In this document: positions 1 to 8,817 of the stretch, piece after piece | Layout: each line of letters starts with the position of its first letter | Position numbering within the stretch: the stretch's first letter is position 1 | Assembly: GCA_947625815.1 (NCBI GenBank) | Contig: CANQPU010000016.1 | Coordinates: 1 to 43,142, forward strand | Source of the DNA: an uncultured Oscillospiraceae bacterium | GTDB lineage: Bacteria > Bacillota > Clostridia > Oscillospirales > Oscillospiraceae | Direction of reading: 5' to 3' | Length of the DNA stretch: 43,142 bases | Made by a program: the position numbers and the translations under genes | The notes under the pieces: generated by a model | Told to the model about the DNA's origin: nothing | Database searches by the model: none | What the model saw: the letters and a program-made list of their open reading frames with translations, nothing else

Positions 1-74
1 AGCGGGATTGTGTAAAGGTAGCACAGCGGACTCTGACTCCGTATGTGAGGGTTCGAATCCTTCTCCCGCTGCCA
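1..74 (+). tRNA. tRNA-Gln (anticodon CUG)
   Basis: The sequence folds as a complete tRNA. The acceptor stem pairs 1-7 (AGCGGGA) with 64-70 (TCCCGCT), followed by discriminator G71 and an encoded CCA at 72-74. The anticodon stem pairs 26-30 with 38-42 around the loop CTCTGAC, which puts CTG at positions 33-35 and reads the glutamine codon CAG. The T arm GAGGG-TTCGAAT-CCTTC is intact. The window begins exactly at the first base of the tRNA, so its promoter is not visible. Confidence 0.95.
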
Positions 75-75
75 T

Positions 76-112
76 AAGCGGTGGTACAACAGCGTTGTAT
101 CACCGCTTTTTC
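76..112 (+). terminator. Rho-independent terminator of the tRNA
   Basis: AAGCGGTG and TACAAC pair with GTTGTA and CACCGCTT around an AGC loop, and the stem runs into TTTTT. It lies immediately after the tRNA CCA end and separates the tRNA from the downstream genes. Confidence 0.85.
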
Positions 113-154
113 CATAGCGTAAAAAGATTATCCTGATGAAAGGGGGGCGGTCCG

Positions 155-796
155 GTGCGGGCGCTCATCTTTGATTTCGACTACACACTGGGGGACACGA
201 CCGAGGGGATCCTGACGTGCATCTCCTGGGGCCTTGCGCGGCTGGGCTTCCCGCCGGCGCCGCGGGAGGAGATGCGCCGGACCATCGGGCTGAGCCTGGG
301 GCCCACGCTGGAACGCCTGACCGGGTGCGCCGACGCGGAAAAGGCCCGGGAATTCACCCGGGCCTTCATGGAGAAGGCCGACCAGGTGATGGTGGACTCC
401 GCACAGCTGTACCCGGACACCCTCCCCGTGCTGGAGAGCCTGCGCGCCCGGGGCGTCCGGACCGCCATCGTCACTACCAAGGCCTCCTTCAGGATCCGGG
501 CCATCCTGGAGAAATTCCACGCCGTCTCTTTGGTGGACGCGATCGTGGGCTCGGACATGGTGGAGCGGGAAAAGCCCCATCCGGAGCCGCTTTTCATGGC
601 GCTGGGGATGCTGGGCGCGGAGCCCGGGGAGGCGCTCTACGTGGGGGACAGCCCGGTGGACGCCGAATGTGCCGCCAGGGCCGGGGTGCCCTTCGCGGGG
701 GTCCTCACAGGCACCGCGGGGAGAGAGGAGCTGGAGGCGTTTCCCCACGTATGCGTGGCGGAGAGCCTTGCGGAGATCTTTGAGGAGGCGCGGTGA
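155..796 (+). CDS. HAD-superfamily hydrolase (phosphoglycolate phosphatase-like)
   Basis: This 213-aa protein has all four HAD motifs. Motif I is DFDYT (nucleophile D7, acid D9), motif II is the Thr in IVTTKA, motif III is the Lys in EKPHPEP, and motif IV is GDSPVDAE. Length and motif spacing fit the cytosolic subfamily IA phosphatases related to Gph and PpaX, with a helical cap between motifs I and II. The substrate is probably a small phosphorylated metabolite but cannot be told from sequence. The start is GTG at 155, preceded by an AAAGGGGGG purine tract. The stop overlaps the start of the CDF transporter (TGATG), so the two are probably translationally coupled. Confidence 0.85.
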   Translation: MRALIFDFDYTLGDTTEGILTCISWGLARLGFPPAPREEMRRTIGLSLGPTLERLTGCADAEKAREFTRAFMEKADQVMVDSAQLYPDTLPVLESLRARGVRTAIVTTKASFRIRAILEKFHAVSLVDAIVGSDMVEREKPHPEPLFMALGMLGAEPGEALYVGDSPVDAECAARAGVPFAGVLTGTAGREELEAFPHVCVAESLAEIFEEAR

Positions 797-1899
797 TGGA
801 GCGCGGCAGAAAAATCGTCCGTGTCAGCCTGATCGGCATCGCGGTCAATTTGATCCTGGTGGCCTTCAAGGCCGCGGTGGGGTTCGTGACGAACTCCATC
901 GCCGTCATCATGGACGCGGTCAACAACCTCTCGGACGCCCTGTCCTCCGTCATCACCATCGTGGGGACGAAGCTGGCGGGCAAGGAGCCGGACAGGAAGC
1001 ACCCATACGGCCACGGGCAGATCGAGTATGTGACGAGCGTCACCGTGGCGGTGATCGTCCTGGCCGCCGGAGCGGCCGCCCTGAAGGAGTCGGTGGAGAA
1101 GATCATCTCCCCCTCCCAGACCCACTATACGGCGGTCTCCCTCGTCATCATCGCCGTGGCCGTGGGGGCGAAGCTCCTTTTGAGCCGGTACGTCCGGCGG
1201 CAGGGCCGGAAGCTCAACTCGGAGGCGCTCATCGCCTCCGGGACCGACGCGATGTTTGACGCGCTCATCTCCTTCGCCACCCTGGTGGGCGCGGCCGCGG
1301 CCATGGTGTGGCACGTGAGCATCGAGGGCTGGCTGGGCGCGGGGATCTGTGTGATCATGCTCAGATCCGGCGTGGAGATGCTCCTGGAGAGCCTGGGCCA
1401 GATCATCGGCGCCCGGGTGGACAGCCAGCTTTCCGTGAAGCTCAAGACGGCCATCTGCCAGCACCCCCAGGTGCTGGGGGCCTACGACCTGTCCCTCCAC
1501 CGCTACGGGCCGGAGAAGATCATAGGCTCGGTACATATCGAGGTGCCGGACGACATGACGGCCCGGGAGATCCACGCCCTGACCCGCAAGCTCATGGGGG
1601 AGGTCTTTGACGAATTCGGCATCCTCCTCACCATCGGGATCTATGCCTCCAACACGGTGGAGGGGAAATACGCCCGGATGAAGGAGGAGCTGCGGGAGAT
1701 CATCGCCGGATATCCGGAGGTCCTGCAAATGCACGGCTTTTACGTGGATACGGAGGCGGGCAGCGTCTGGTTCGACCTCATCATCGACTTCGCCTCCAAA
1801 CGGAAGGACCAGATCCGCGACGAGATCGTGGCCGAGATGAAAAAGCGCTACCCGGAGTACACCTTCGGCGTGATGCTGGACAACGACGTCAGCGACTGA
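796..1899 (+). CDS. Cation diffusion facilitator transporter, probable Mn(II) exporter
   Basis: This 367-aa membrane protein has an N-terminal six-helix CDF domain and a cytoplasmic C-terminal metallochaperone-like domain (from about residue 210). The TM2 metal site reads N43-N-L-S-D47 and the TM5 site reads D-A-M-F-D. Zn and Fe CDFs normally carry H/DxxxD plus HxxxD, whereas the Asn-Asp-Asp-Asp arrangement is the signature described for MntE manganese exporters. Mn export is therefore the best inference. ATG 796 is chosen because GAGGAGG lies 7 nt upstream; GTG 793 is the alternative. The TGATG overlap couples it to the HAD phosphatase. Confidence 0.85.
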   Translation: MERGRKIVRVSLIGIAVNLILVAFKAAVGFVTNSIAVIMDAVNNLSDALSSVITIVGTKLAGKEPDRKHPYGHGQIEYVTSVTVAVIVLAAGAAALKESVEKIISPSQTHYTAVSLVIIAVAVGAKLLLSRYVRRQGRKLNSEALIASGTDAMFDALISFATLVGAAAAMVWHVSIEGWLGAGICVIMLRSGVEMLLESLGQIIGARVDSQLSVKLKTAICQHPQVLGAYDLSLHRYGPEKIIGSVHIEVPDDMTAREIHALTRKLMGEVFDEFGILLTIGIYASNTVEGKYARMKEELREIIAGYPEVLQMHGFYVDTEAGSVWFDLIIDFASKRKDQIRDEIVAEMKKRYPEYTFGVMLDNDVSD

Positions 1900-1921
1900 C
1901 GGCGGGGAGACAGGCGGAAAA

Positions 1922-1989
1922 GGGACGGTATACAGGGACGGTACAGGTACAGTACAGGTACGGTACAGATATGGTACAGGGACGGTACA
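1922..1989 (+). repeat. 11-nt tandem repeat, about six units
   Basis: Degenerate units of GGKAYGGTACA run head to tail. One 13-nt unit (1922-1934) is followed by five 11-nt units at 1935, 1946, 1957, 1968 and 1979. The tract lies between the CDF gene and the GH31 gene and ends about 50 nt before the GH31 start. No hairpin or promoter accounts for it. Function unknown. Confidence 0.8.
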
Positions 1990-2037
1990 GGAGGGGAGCG
2001 GCCCCTCTGGGGCCGGGAGAAGAAAGGAGAGACAGGG

Positions 2038-4008
2038 ATGATCTTCAGCATAGAGGACGGGACGCTCACGTGCCGCGACGGGAACGAGACGGTGCGGATC
2101 GAGGGCTGGGGCCGGGATGCGCTGAGAGTCCGCGCTACCAAAAACGCCGGCTTTTCCGGGCTCGACAAGGGCCTTGAGCCGGCGGAGAACGGGGCGAGGG
2201 CCGAGCTCACGTCCACCGGCGCCTCGGTGGAGAACGGACGGATACGGTGCGTCGTCTCCGGCTCCGGGTGGATGGAGTTTTTTTCGGGGGACAAGCCCAT
2301 CCTGAAGGAATATTACCGTGATTTCCGGGGCGCCAACCCCCACAGCCCGAGCCTGAAGCTGTCCGCCCGTGAGTTCAGGGGACACGGCGCGGACTGGGAG
2401 GTGACGGCGCGGTTCGAAGCCCGGGCCGGGGAGAAGATCTTCGGCATGGGCCAGTACCAGCAGCCCAACCTGGACCTGAAGGGGTGCGTTTTGGAGCTGG
2501 CCCAGAGGAATTCCCAGGTCAGCGTACCCTTTTACCTGTCGGATCTGGGCTACGGCTTCCTCTGGAACAATCCGGGCATCGGCTCCGTAGTGTTCGGGGC
2601 CAACTATACCCAGTGGCACGGCGCGATGACCGACGAGCTGGACTACTGGATCTGCGCCGGGGAGACGCCGAAGGAGATCCTGGAGCGGTATACCGCCGTC
2701 ACGGGCCGGGCGCCGGAGTTCCCGGAGAACGCCCTGGGTCTGTGGCAGTGCAAGCTGAGATACCGCACCCAGGAGGAGGTCCTGGAGGTCGCCCGGGAGT
2801 ATAAGCGCCGGGGGATCCCGCTGGACGTGATCGTCATTGACTTTTTCCACTGGGTACGCCAGGGGGACTGGAGCTTCGACCCGGTCTACTGGCCGGATCC
2901 CGCGGCCATGGTCCGGGAGCTTCGCGATATGGGCGTCAGGTGCATGGTGTCCGTCTGGCCCACGGTGGACAGAAAGAGCGTGAATTTCCGGGAGATGCTG
3001 GAGCGCGGGCTGTTTGTCCGTACCGAGCGGGGGAGCATCCAGTGCTTTGATTTCCAGGGGGACACGGTCATCTATGACGCGCTGAACCCGGAGGCGCGGG
3101 CGTTCATCTGGGAAAAGATCCGGGAGAATTATTACAGGGACGGCATCGACATGTTCTGGCTGGACGAGGCTGAGCCCGAATACTCCGCCTACGACCATGA
3201 CCACTTCCGCCACTTCACGGGCCCTGCCCTCAAGGTGGGCAACGCCTATCCCCGGGAGCACGCCAGGGGCTTTTTCGAGGGCCAGACCCGGGAGGGACAG
3301 CGGGATATCGTGAACCTCCTGCGCTCGGCCTGGGTCGGCAGCCAGAAGTATGCCGCCCTCGTCTGGTCCGGGGATATCCTTTCCAACTTTGACTCCCTGC
3401 GCGACCAGCTCTCCGCGGGGCTCAACATGGGCCTGGCCGGCATCCCCTGGTGGGTGACGGACACCGGGGGATTTTTCGGGGACGTGAGGGATCCCCATTT
3501 CAATGAGCTGCTGGTGCGGTGGTTCCAGTTCTCCTCCTTCTGCCCGGTGCTGCGGATGCACGGGGACCGGGGCCCTCACGACATCCCCAGGCTCTCGGAG
3601 CTCGACTACGGCGGGGGCTTTTCCGAAACGGGCCGCCCCAACGAGCTGTGGAGCTATGGGGAGGAGGTCCTCGCCATCCTGAGGAAGTACCTGGATCTGC
3701 GCCTTTCTCTGCGCGGCTACATCAGGTCCGTATTCGACGAGGCCAGCCGGAACGGCTCGCCCATCATCCGGACCATGTTCTACGAGTTCCCGGAGGACCG
3801 GCGGTGCTGGGAGCTGGACGACCAGTATATGTTCGGCCCGGACTACCTTGTGGCGCCGGTGCTGGTCCAGGGACAGACGGAGCGGGAGGTCTATCTCCCC
3901 GCCGGCACGTGGGAGGATATCCACACCGGCCGGAGCTTCACAGGTCCCGCCACGGTCACAAGAGCGGTCCCGCTGGAGATCATGCCGGTTTACAGGAGGG
4001 TCAGGTGA
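2038..4008 (+). CDS. Glycoside hydrolase family 31 (alpha-xylosidase/alpha-glucosidase-like)
   Basis: This 656-aa retaining glycosidase has an N-terminal beta-sandwich (to about residue 220), a TIM barrel and C-terminal beta domains. The nucleophile is D376 in FWLDEAEPE. The general acid/base is D475 in WWVTDTGGF. The family motif around RMHGDRG follows. These motifs place it nearest the YicI-like alpha-xylosidase group, although alpha-glucosidase activity is possible. There is no signal peptide, so it should act in the cytoplasm on imported oligosaccharides. The xylulokinase gene 11 kb downstream is compatible with xyloside use but is not in the same operon. AAAGGAG lies upstream of the ATG. 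Confidence 0.9.
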   Translation: MIFSIEDGTLTCRDGNETVRIEGWGRDALRVRATKNAGFSGLDKGLEPAENGARAELTSTGASVENGRIRCVVSGSGWMEFFSGDKPILKEYYRDFRGANPHSPSLKLSAREFRGHGADWEVTARFEARAGEKIFGMGQYQQPNLDLKGCVLELAQRNSQVSVPFYLSDLGYGFLWNNPGIGSVVFGANYTQWHGAMTDELDYWICAGETPKEILERYTAVTGRAPEFPENALGLWQCKLRYRTQEEVLEVAREYKRRGIPLDVIVIDFFHWVRQGDWSFDPVYWPDPAAMVRELRDMGVRCMVSVWPTVDRKSVNFREMLERGLFVRTERGSIQCFDFQGDTVIYDALNPEARAFIWEKIRENYYRDGIDMFWLDEAEPEYSAYDHDHFRHFTGPALKVGNAYPREHARGFFEGQTREGQRDIVNLLRSAWVGSQKYAALVWSGDILSNFDSLRDQLSAGLNMGLAGIPWWVTDTGGFFGDVRDPHFNELLVRWFQFSSFCPVLRMHGDRGPHDIPRLSELDYGGGFSETGRPNELWSYGEEVLAILRKYLDLRLSLRGYIRSVFDEASRNGSPIIRTMFYEFPEDRRCWELDDQYMFGPDYLVAPVLVQGQTEREVYLPAGTWEDIHTGRSFTGPATVTRAVPLEIMPVYRRVR

Positions 4009-4065
4009 CCCGGGCGGGCTTTCGGGAAGGAACCGCAACATTATGATCACGGGAAGGTGAGAAAC

Positions 4066-4638
4066 ATGGAAAATAAAGGAACAAGGGAGCTGCGGACAGA
4101 GCGTCTGATCCTGCGGCCGTGGAAGGAGAGCGACGCTGAGGAGGCCTTCGCCAACTGGATGAACGACCCGGACGTGACCAAATATCTGACCTGGACGCCC
4201 CACGGCGACGTCTCGCTCACCCGCGCTCTTTTAAAACTGCGCGAGGAGGAGTGCAAGCGGCCGGAGTGCTACCATTGGGCCATCGTCTTGAAGGAGGGGA
4301 ACGTCCTCATCGGCGATATTGAGGCGGGGACCGTGGACGAGTATCAGGCGACGGGCGGTATCGGCTACTGCCTCGGCAAGGCCTGGTGGGGCAAAGGACT
4401 CATGACCGAGGCACTGACGGAGGTCTTGCGGTACTGCTTTGAGGAGGTCGGATTTTATCGGATAAACGGCAGCCACGCGGCGGAGAACATCGGCTCGTCC
4501 CGCGTGATGGAAAAATGCGGGCTTGTCTATGAGGGGACGCGCCGAAAGGCCTATCGCCTGCTTCAGACAGGCGAACGTGTGGACATCGTGGAACGCGGCC
4601 TCCTGCGGGAGGAGTATCTGAAGCGTAAGCTTTCCTGA
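4066..4638 (+). CDS. GNAT N-acetyltransferase (RimJ/RimL-like)
   Basis: This 190-aa protein opens with the RimJ/RimL-type sequence LRTERLILRPW. Its acetyl-CoA binding region is G-K-A-W-W-G-K-G-L-M-T-E-A-L at about residues 105-118, followed by the typical N-x-x-S-x-x-V-M-E-K-C-G-L motif. The substrate, whether a ribosomal protein N-terminus, an amino acid or an antibiotic, cannot be assigned. ATG 4066 is preferred over GTG 4057 because GGGAAGGTGAG sits at ribosome-binding distance. Confidence 0.85.
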   Translation: MENKGTRELRTERLILRPWKESDAEEAFANWMNDPDVTKYLTWTPHGDVSLTRALLKLREEECKRPECYHWAIVLKEGNVLIGDIEAGTVDEYQATGGIGYCLGKAWWGKGLMTEALTEVLRYCFEEVGFYRINGSHAAENIGSSRVMEKCGLVYEGTRRKAYRLLQTGERVDIVERGLLREEYLKRKLS

Positions 4639-4703
4639 AGCACAGCGCGGGTCCATCTCCTTGGCAAAACTCAAATTGTATAAAACACAGTATCATCTTG
4701 CGC

Positions 4704-4731
4704 TCGACAGAATTTTCTGTTATAGTATAAA
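4704..4731 (+). promoter_or_regulatory. Sigma-A type promoter for tldD
   Basis: A -35 TCGACA (4704-4709), 16-nt spacer and -10 TATAAA (4726-4731) lie about 70 nt before tldD. Confidence 0.6.
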
Positions 4732-4799
4732 AAGGGAAAAGCGGCCGGCTTTTGAAGCCGGGGCCTTTAAAAATACCGGAACCGACAAGGAGGAGAAGA

Positions 4800-6182
4800 A
4801 TGATACCAAAAGACTTATGTGAGCGGGTCCTCGGAGTTGCCGCCTCCACGGGGGCGGACTACGCCGAGCTCTTCGCGGAGAACACCCTGAACCACTCCAT
4901 CGCGATGGTGGGGGGAAAGGTGGACGCCATCAACGACAACGTCATCGCGGGAGCGGCCATCCGGGTCTACAAGGGCCTTCGGAGCGTCATGGCCTCCACC
5001 GTGGACACCAGCGAGGCGGGGCTTTTAAAGTGCGCCAGGCGCGTGGCGGACGCGTTGGGGGAGGGCAAGGCGGAGATCGCCATCAACCTCTCCGAGCGTG
5101 TCCTGGCCAACATCCATCCGGTGCTGGACGCCCCCTCCAGCGTGGCAAATGCCCGGAAGGTGGACATCCTCCGCGCCGCTCAAAGCGCCGCCAGGGAATA
5201 TAACGAGGCCGTGCGCCAGGTGACAGGCACTTTCCTGGATGTGGACCACAATATCCTCATCGCCAGCTCCGACGGGGTGTACGCCCAGGACAGGCAGATC
5301 CGCACACGCCTGGCGGTCAGCGCCGTGGCGGAGATAAACGGCCAGACCCAGACGGGCTCCTGCTCCCCCGGACGGCGGATGGGCATGGAGATGTTCGACG
5401 GCCTCATCGACCCCGTGGCCGTGGGAAAAGAGGCGGCGCGTCAGGCGGTCGTCATGGCCGGGGCCGGGTACTGCCCCGCCGGGGTGATGCCCGTGGCCAT
5501 CGAGAACGGCTTCGGCGGCGTCATCTTCCACGAGGCCTGCGGCCACTCGCTGGAGGCCAGCTCCGTGGCCTACAACGCCAGCCAGTTTGCCGGAAAGTTG
5601 GGCCAGAAGATCGCCAATGAGAAGGTCACCGCCATCGACGACGGCACCATCCCCAACGCCTGGGGGTCCATCAACATCGACGACGAGGGTACGCCCTCCC
5701 GCAGGAGGGTCCTCATCGAGAAGGGCATCCTCAAGACCTACATGATCGACAAGTTCAACGGCCGGAGGATGGGCATGGAGTCCACCGCCAGCTCCCGCCG
5801 CCAGAGCTACTCCTACACACCCACCTCCCGCATGACCAACACCTACATAGCGGCGGGGGAGGACAAAAACGAGGACATCATCGCCTCCATCGAGTACGGT
5901 CTTTACGCCAGGAAGATGGGCGGCGGCTCCGTCAACCCCGTGACGGGCGAGTTCAACTTCGCCGTGGACGAGGGGTACATCGTGAGAAACGGGAAGATCT
6001 GCGAGCCCGTCCGGGGCGCGTCCTTAGTGGGCAAGGGCTCCGAGATCATCCAGAAGATCGACATGGTGGGCACGGATATGGACATGGGCCAGGGCATGTG
6101 CGGCTCCTCCTCGGGGTCCATCCCCACAAACGTGGGACAGCCCCTCATCCGCGTCTCCAGCATCACCGTGGGCGGCAGATAA
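4800..6182 (+). CDS. tldD: TldD-family metalloprotease
   Basis: This 460-aa protein carries the TldD zinc motif HExxxH at residues 244-249 (HEACGH), followed by a long C-terminal beta-rich domain ending in the characteristic GTDMDMG and GSSSGSIPTNVGQP region. TldD/TldE heterodimers degrade unfolded peptides and mature microcins or CcdA in E. coli. The next gene is the partner subunit, 12 nt downstream. AAGGAGG (4787-4793) fixes the ATG at 4800. No peptide precursor gene is visible nearby, so the native substrate is unknown. Confidence 0.9.
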   Translation: MIPKDLCERVLGVAASTGADYAELFAENTLNHSIAMVGGKVDAINDNVIAGAAIRVYKGLRSVMASTVDTSEAGLLKCARRVADALGEGKAEIAINLSERVLANIHPVLDAPSSVANARKVDILRAAQSAAREYNEAVRQVTGTFLDVDHNILIASSDGVYAQDRQIRTRLAVSAVAEINGQTQTGSCSPGRRMGMEMFDGLIDPVAVGKEAARQAVVMAGAGYCPAGVMPVAIENGFGGVIFHEACGHSLEASSVAYNASQFAGKLGQKIANEKVTAIDDGTIPNAWGSINIDDEGTPSRRRVLIEKGILKTYMIDKFNGRRMGMESTASSRRQSYSYTPTSRMTNTYIAAGEDKNEDIIASIEYGLYARKMGGGSVNPVTGEFNFAVDEGYIVRNGKICEPVRGASLVGKGSEIIQKIDMVGTDMDMGQGMCGSSSGSIPTNVGQPLIRVSSITVGGR

Positions 6183-6194
6183 GGAGGTCAGAAC

Positions 6195-7541
6195 ATGGAT
6201 TTCAACGAATTCAAAAAATACGTCGCCGAGGCGGCCAGCGCCCTCGGCATCACGGATTATGAGCTTTACTACACCTGCGGCGAAAGCACGTCAATAGAGG
6301 CCTTTGGCCATGAGATCAATGGCTTCACCTCCTCGGTGGAGGGCGGCGTCTCCCTGCGCTGCGCGTTGAACGGCAAGATGGGCTACGCCTCCACCCAGGC
6401 GCTGAGCGAGGCCGAGGCGCGCGCCTTGGTCCGCCGCGCCGCCGAGAACGCCGCCACGTTGGAGAGCGAGGAGCCGGCCCTTTTCGTGGAGGGCGGACAG
6501 ACCTACGAGGAGCACCCCGCGCCCTCCTATCCGCTGCCCGATGCCGCGCAGCTCAAAAAGACGCTGCTGGAGGTCCAGGAAAAGCTCCTGGCCGCCGACC
6601 CCCTGGTTCTGGACAACTCCCAGAGCTCCGCGGGCGCCGGCACCGAGACCGTGGCGATCTTCAACTCTCGGGGCCTGGATGTCAGCGTCAGCGCCGGAAT
6701 GGCCAGCTTCTTTGTGGAGGCCATCGTGGGCGACGGGCAGGAGATGAGCAACGACTACGAGTTCAAGCTGGGCGATCCGGCCGAGATCGACTTTGACCAG
6801 CTCATCGACAAGGCCGTCACCAACGCCAAAAACAAGCTGGGCGGCACCGTCCCCGCCACCGGGGCCATGCCGGTGGTCTTTTCGCCCGAGGCCATGCGGG
6901 CGCTTTTGGCGACCTTCTCCTCCGCTTTCTCCTCCGAGATGGCCCAGAAGGGCCTCTCCGCCCTTCGGGACAAGGAGGGCCAGATTGTGGCCGCGCCCAA
7001 TGTGACGCTGGTGGACGACCCGTTCTTTGAGGGCATCGCCATGCCCATGCCCTTCGACGCCGAGGGCTCGCCCACCCACAAAAAGAACGTCATTGAAAAC
7101 GGCAGGCTCATGACGCTCCTCTATAACCTCCAGACCGCCGCCAAGGCGGGCAAGACCACCACCGGCAACGCCGGGAAAGCCGGTTATGCCGCCAAGGTGG
7201 GCGTGCAGCCCTTCGTCATGTACCTCAAACCGGGTGAGAGCTCTGAGGAGGAGCTTTTGGAGAAGGCCGGGAACGGCGTCTATATCAACATGCTGGGCGG
7301 CACCCACGCCGGGGCCAACCCCATCTCCGGGGACTTCTCCCTCCAGAGCGGCGGTTTCCTCATTGAGAACGGCAAAAAGACCTCCCCCATCAAGTCCTTC
7401 ACCGTGGCGGGGAACTTCTTTGCCATGCTCTCCACCATCCGCGACATAGCTTCCAACCTGGAGCCCCCCAGAGGCGGCGGCTCCACGGGCTTCACCTCCC
7501 CCAGTGTCCTGGTGGACGGGCTAACCGTTGCCGGGAAATAA
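6195..7541 (+). CDS. TldE/PmbA-family subunit
   Basis: This 448-aa protein follows tldD in the same operon, with AAGGAGG just before its ATG. It has the same fold as TldD but lacks HExxxH, as expected for the PmbA/TldE subunit that completes the protease chamber. The C-terminus shows the family pattern GTHAGANPISGDFS (about residue 373) and FTVAGNFFAML. It should act in the cytosol as the non-catalytic partner of TldD. Confidence 0.88.
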   Translation: MDFNEFKKYVAEAASALGITDYELYYTCGESTSIEAFGHEINGFTSSVEGGVSLRCALNGKMGYASTQALSEAEARALVRRAAENAATLESEEPALFVEGGQTYEEHPAPSYPLPDAAQLKKTLLEVQEKLLAADPLVLDNSQSSAGAGTETVAIFNSRGLDVSVSAGMASFFVEAIVGDGQEMSNDYEFKLGDPAEIDFDQLIDKAVTNAKNKLGGTVPATGAMPVVFSPEAMRALLATFSSAFSSEMAQKGLSALRDKEGQIVAAPNVTLVDDPFFEGIAMPMPFDAEGSPTHKKNVIENGRLMTLLYNLQTAAKAGKTTTGNAGKAGYAAKVGVQPFVMYLKPGESSEEELLEKAGNGVYINMLGGTHAGANPISGDFSLQSGGFLIENGKKTSPIKSFTVAGNFFAMLSTIRDIASNLEPPRGGGSTGFTSPSVLVDGLTVAGK

Positions 7542-7550
7542 AAAATACCT

Positions 7551-7583
7551 GACGGGCCGATCCATGCGTCGGCCTGTCATTTT
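7551..7583 (+). terminator. Hairpin between tldE and the amidohydrolase
   Basis: GACGGGCCGA (7551-7560) pairs with TCGGCCTGTC (7569-7578) with one G-T pair, followed by ATTTT. The T tract is short and the next ribosome site begins at once, so it may attenuate rather than fully terminate. Confidence 0.5.
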
Positions 7584-7595
7584 AAGGAGAAAAAA

Positions 7596-8744
7596 ATGAC
7601 ACTTCTCATTAAAAACGGTCTCCTTCACGACGCCGTAAACCGGGAGCCCTACAAGGCGGACATCCTCATCGAGGGGGACAAGATCCGCGCGATAGGGGAG
7701 GACCTCCCCAGCCCCGAGGATGCGGAGGTCCTTGACGCCGCGGGGCTGGACGTCTGGCCCGGCTTTGTGGACGCCCACACCCACATCGGCCTGGACGGCA
7801 CCGGTATCGGCTATGAGGGGCGGGACTACAATGAGATGAACGACATCTGCTGCCCGCAGCTCCGGGCCATTGACGGCATCAATCCCATGGACCCCAGTCT
7901 CAGGGCCGCCCGGGAGGCCGGCGTCACCACCGTCTGCACGGGCCCGGGGAGCGCCAATGTCCTGGGCGGGACCTTTGCCGTCATCAAGACCGCGGGGAAA
8001 AGGGTGGACGACATGGTCGTGAAGGCCGAGGCCGCCATGAAGTGCGCCTTCGGCGAGAACCCCAAGCGCTGTTACCGGGACAAGTGCGACTCCACCCGCA
8101 TGTCCACCGCCGCCATCCTCCGGCGGGCCCTGTTTGAGGCCCGCGACTACAAGGCCCGGAAGGACGCGGCGGACGGGGACCCCTCCAGGATGCCCAAATT
8201 TGACATGAAGCTGGAGGCCCTTATCCCCGTTCTGGAGAAAAGGATCCCCCTGAAGGCCCACGCCCATCAGGCCAACGACATCTTCACCGCCCTTCGCATC
8301 GCCCGCGAGTTCGGTGTGGACATCACGCTGGAGCATGTGACCGAGGGGCACCTGATAGCGGAGGAGCTGGCCGGGGAGCATGTCCCCATGGCCGTAGGGC
8401 CAACGCTGACCCACGCTTCGAAATTTGAGCTCCAGAACAAGAGCTGGGAGACCCCGGGCGTGCTGGCCCGGGCGGGCTGTGCCGTGTCCATCATCACGGA
8501 CAACTCCGTCATCCCTCAGCAGTACCTGCCTCTTTGCGCCGGCATGGCCGTCAAGGCGGGCATGGACCGGTTTGAGGCCCTCAGGGCCATCACCATCAAC
8601 GCCGCCCGGCACGCCGGCGTCGCCGACCGGGTGGGATCCCTGGAGGTCGGGAAGGACGCGGACGTTGTGGTCACGGAGGGATGCCCCTTTGAGGTGTTCC
8701 ACACGGTAAAGGCTGTTTTCATCGACGGAAAGCGCGTGTGCTGA
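7596..8744 (+). CDS. Amidohydrolase-superfamily enzyme (imidazolonepropionase-like)
   Basis: This 382-aa TIM-barrel metal-dependent hydrolase has the first metal motif HxH at H61/H63 (DAHTHIG). Further metal ligands are His in KAHAHQ and EHVTEGH and the Asp in IITDNSV. The C-terminal GSLEVGKDADVVV strand is typical of the imidazolonepropionase/dipeptidase branch. The substrate is a cyclic amide or a dipeptide-like compound. Its position behind the TldD/TldE protease would suit late peptide breakdown, but this is inference. AAGGAG precedes the ATG. Confidence 0.85.
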   Translation: MTLLIKNGLLHDAVNREPYKADILIEGDKIRAIGEDLPSPEDAEVLDAAGLDVWPGFVDAHTHIGLDGTGIGYEGRDYNEMNDICCPQLRAIDGINPMDPSLRAAREAGVTTVCTGPGSANVLGGTFAVIKTAGKRVDDMVVKAEAAMKCAFGENPKRCYRDKCDSTRMSTAAILRRALFEARDYKARKDAADGDPSRMPKFDMKLEALIPVLEKRIPLKAHAHQANDIFTALRIAREFGVDITLEHVTEGHLIAEELAGEHVPMAVGPTLTHASKFELQNKSWETPGVLARAGCAVSIITDNSVIPQQYLPLCAGMAVKAGMDRFEALRAITINAARHAGVADRVGSLEVGKDADVVVTEGCPFEVFHTVKAVFIDGKRVC

Positions 8745-8817
8745 GCGGGAAAAGGCCCTGACGCCGGGATGAGCCGGGGGGACCAATCGTGTTTTACAGA
8801 TCGAGGAGGGGATAATC

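Noticed and set aside
637-4203. A 1188-codon open frame on the minus strand
   Set aside because: It lies opposite the CDF and GH31 genes, has low-complexity Pro/Arg/His-rich composition and no ribosome site. It is a by-product of high GC codon use. The same holds for the minus-strand frame at 10766-13258.
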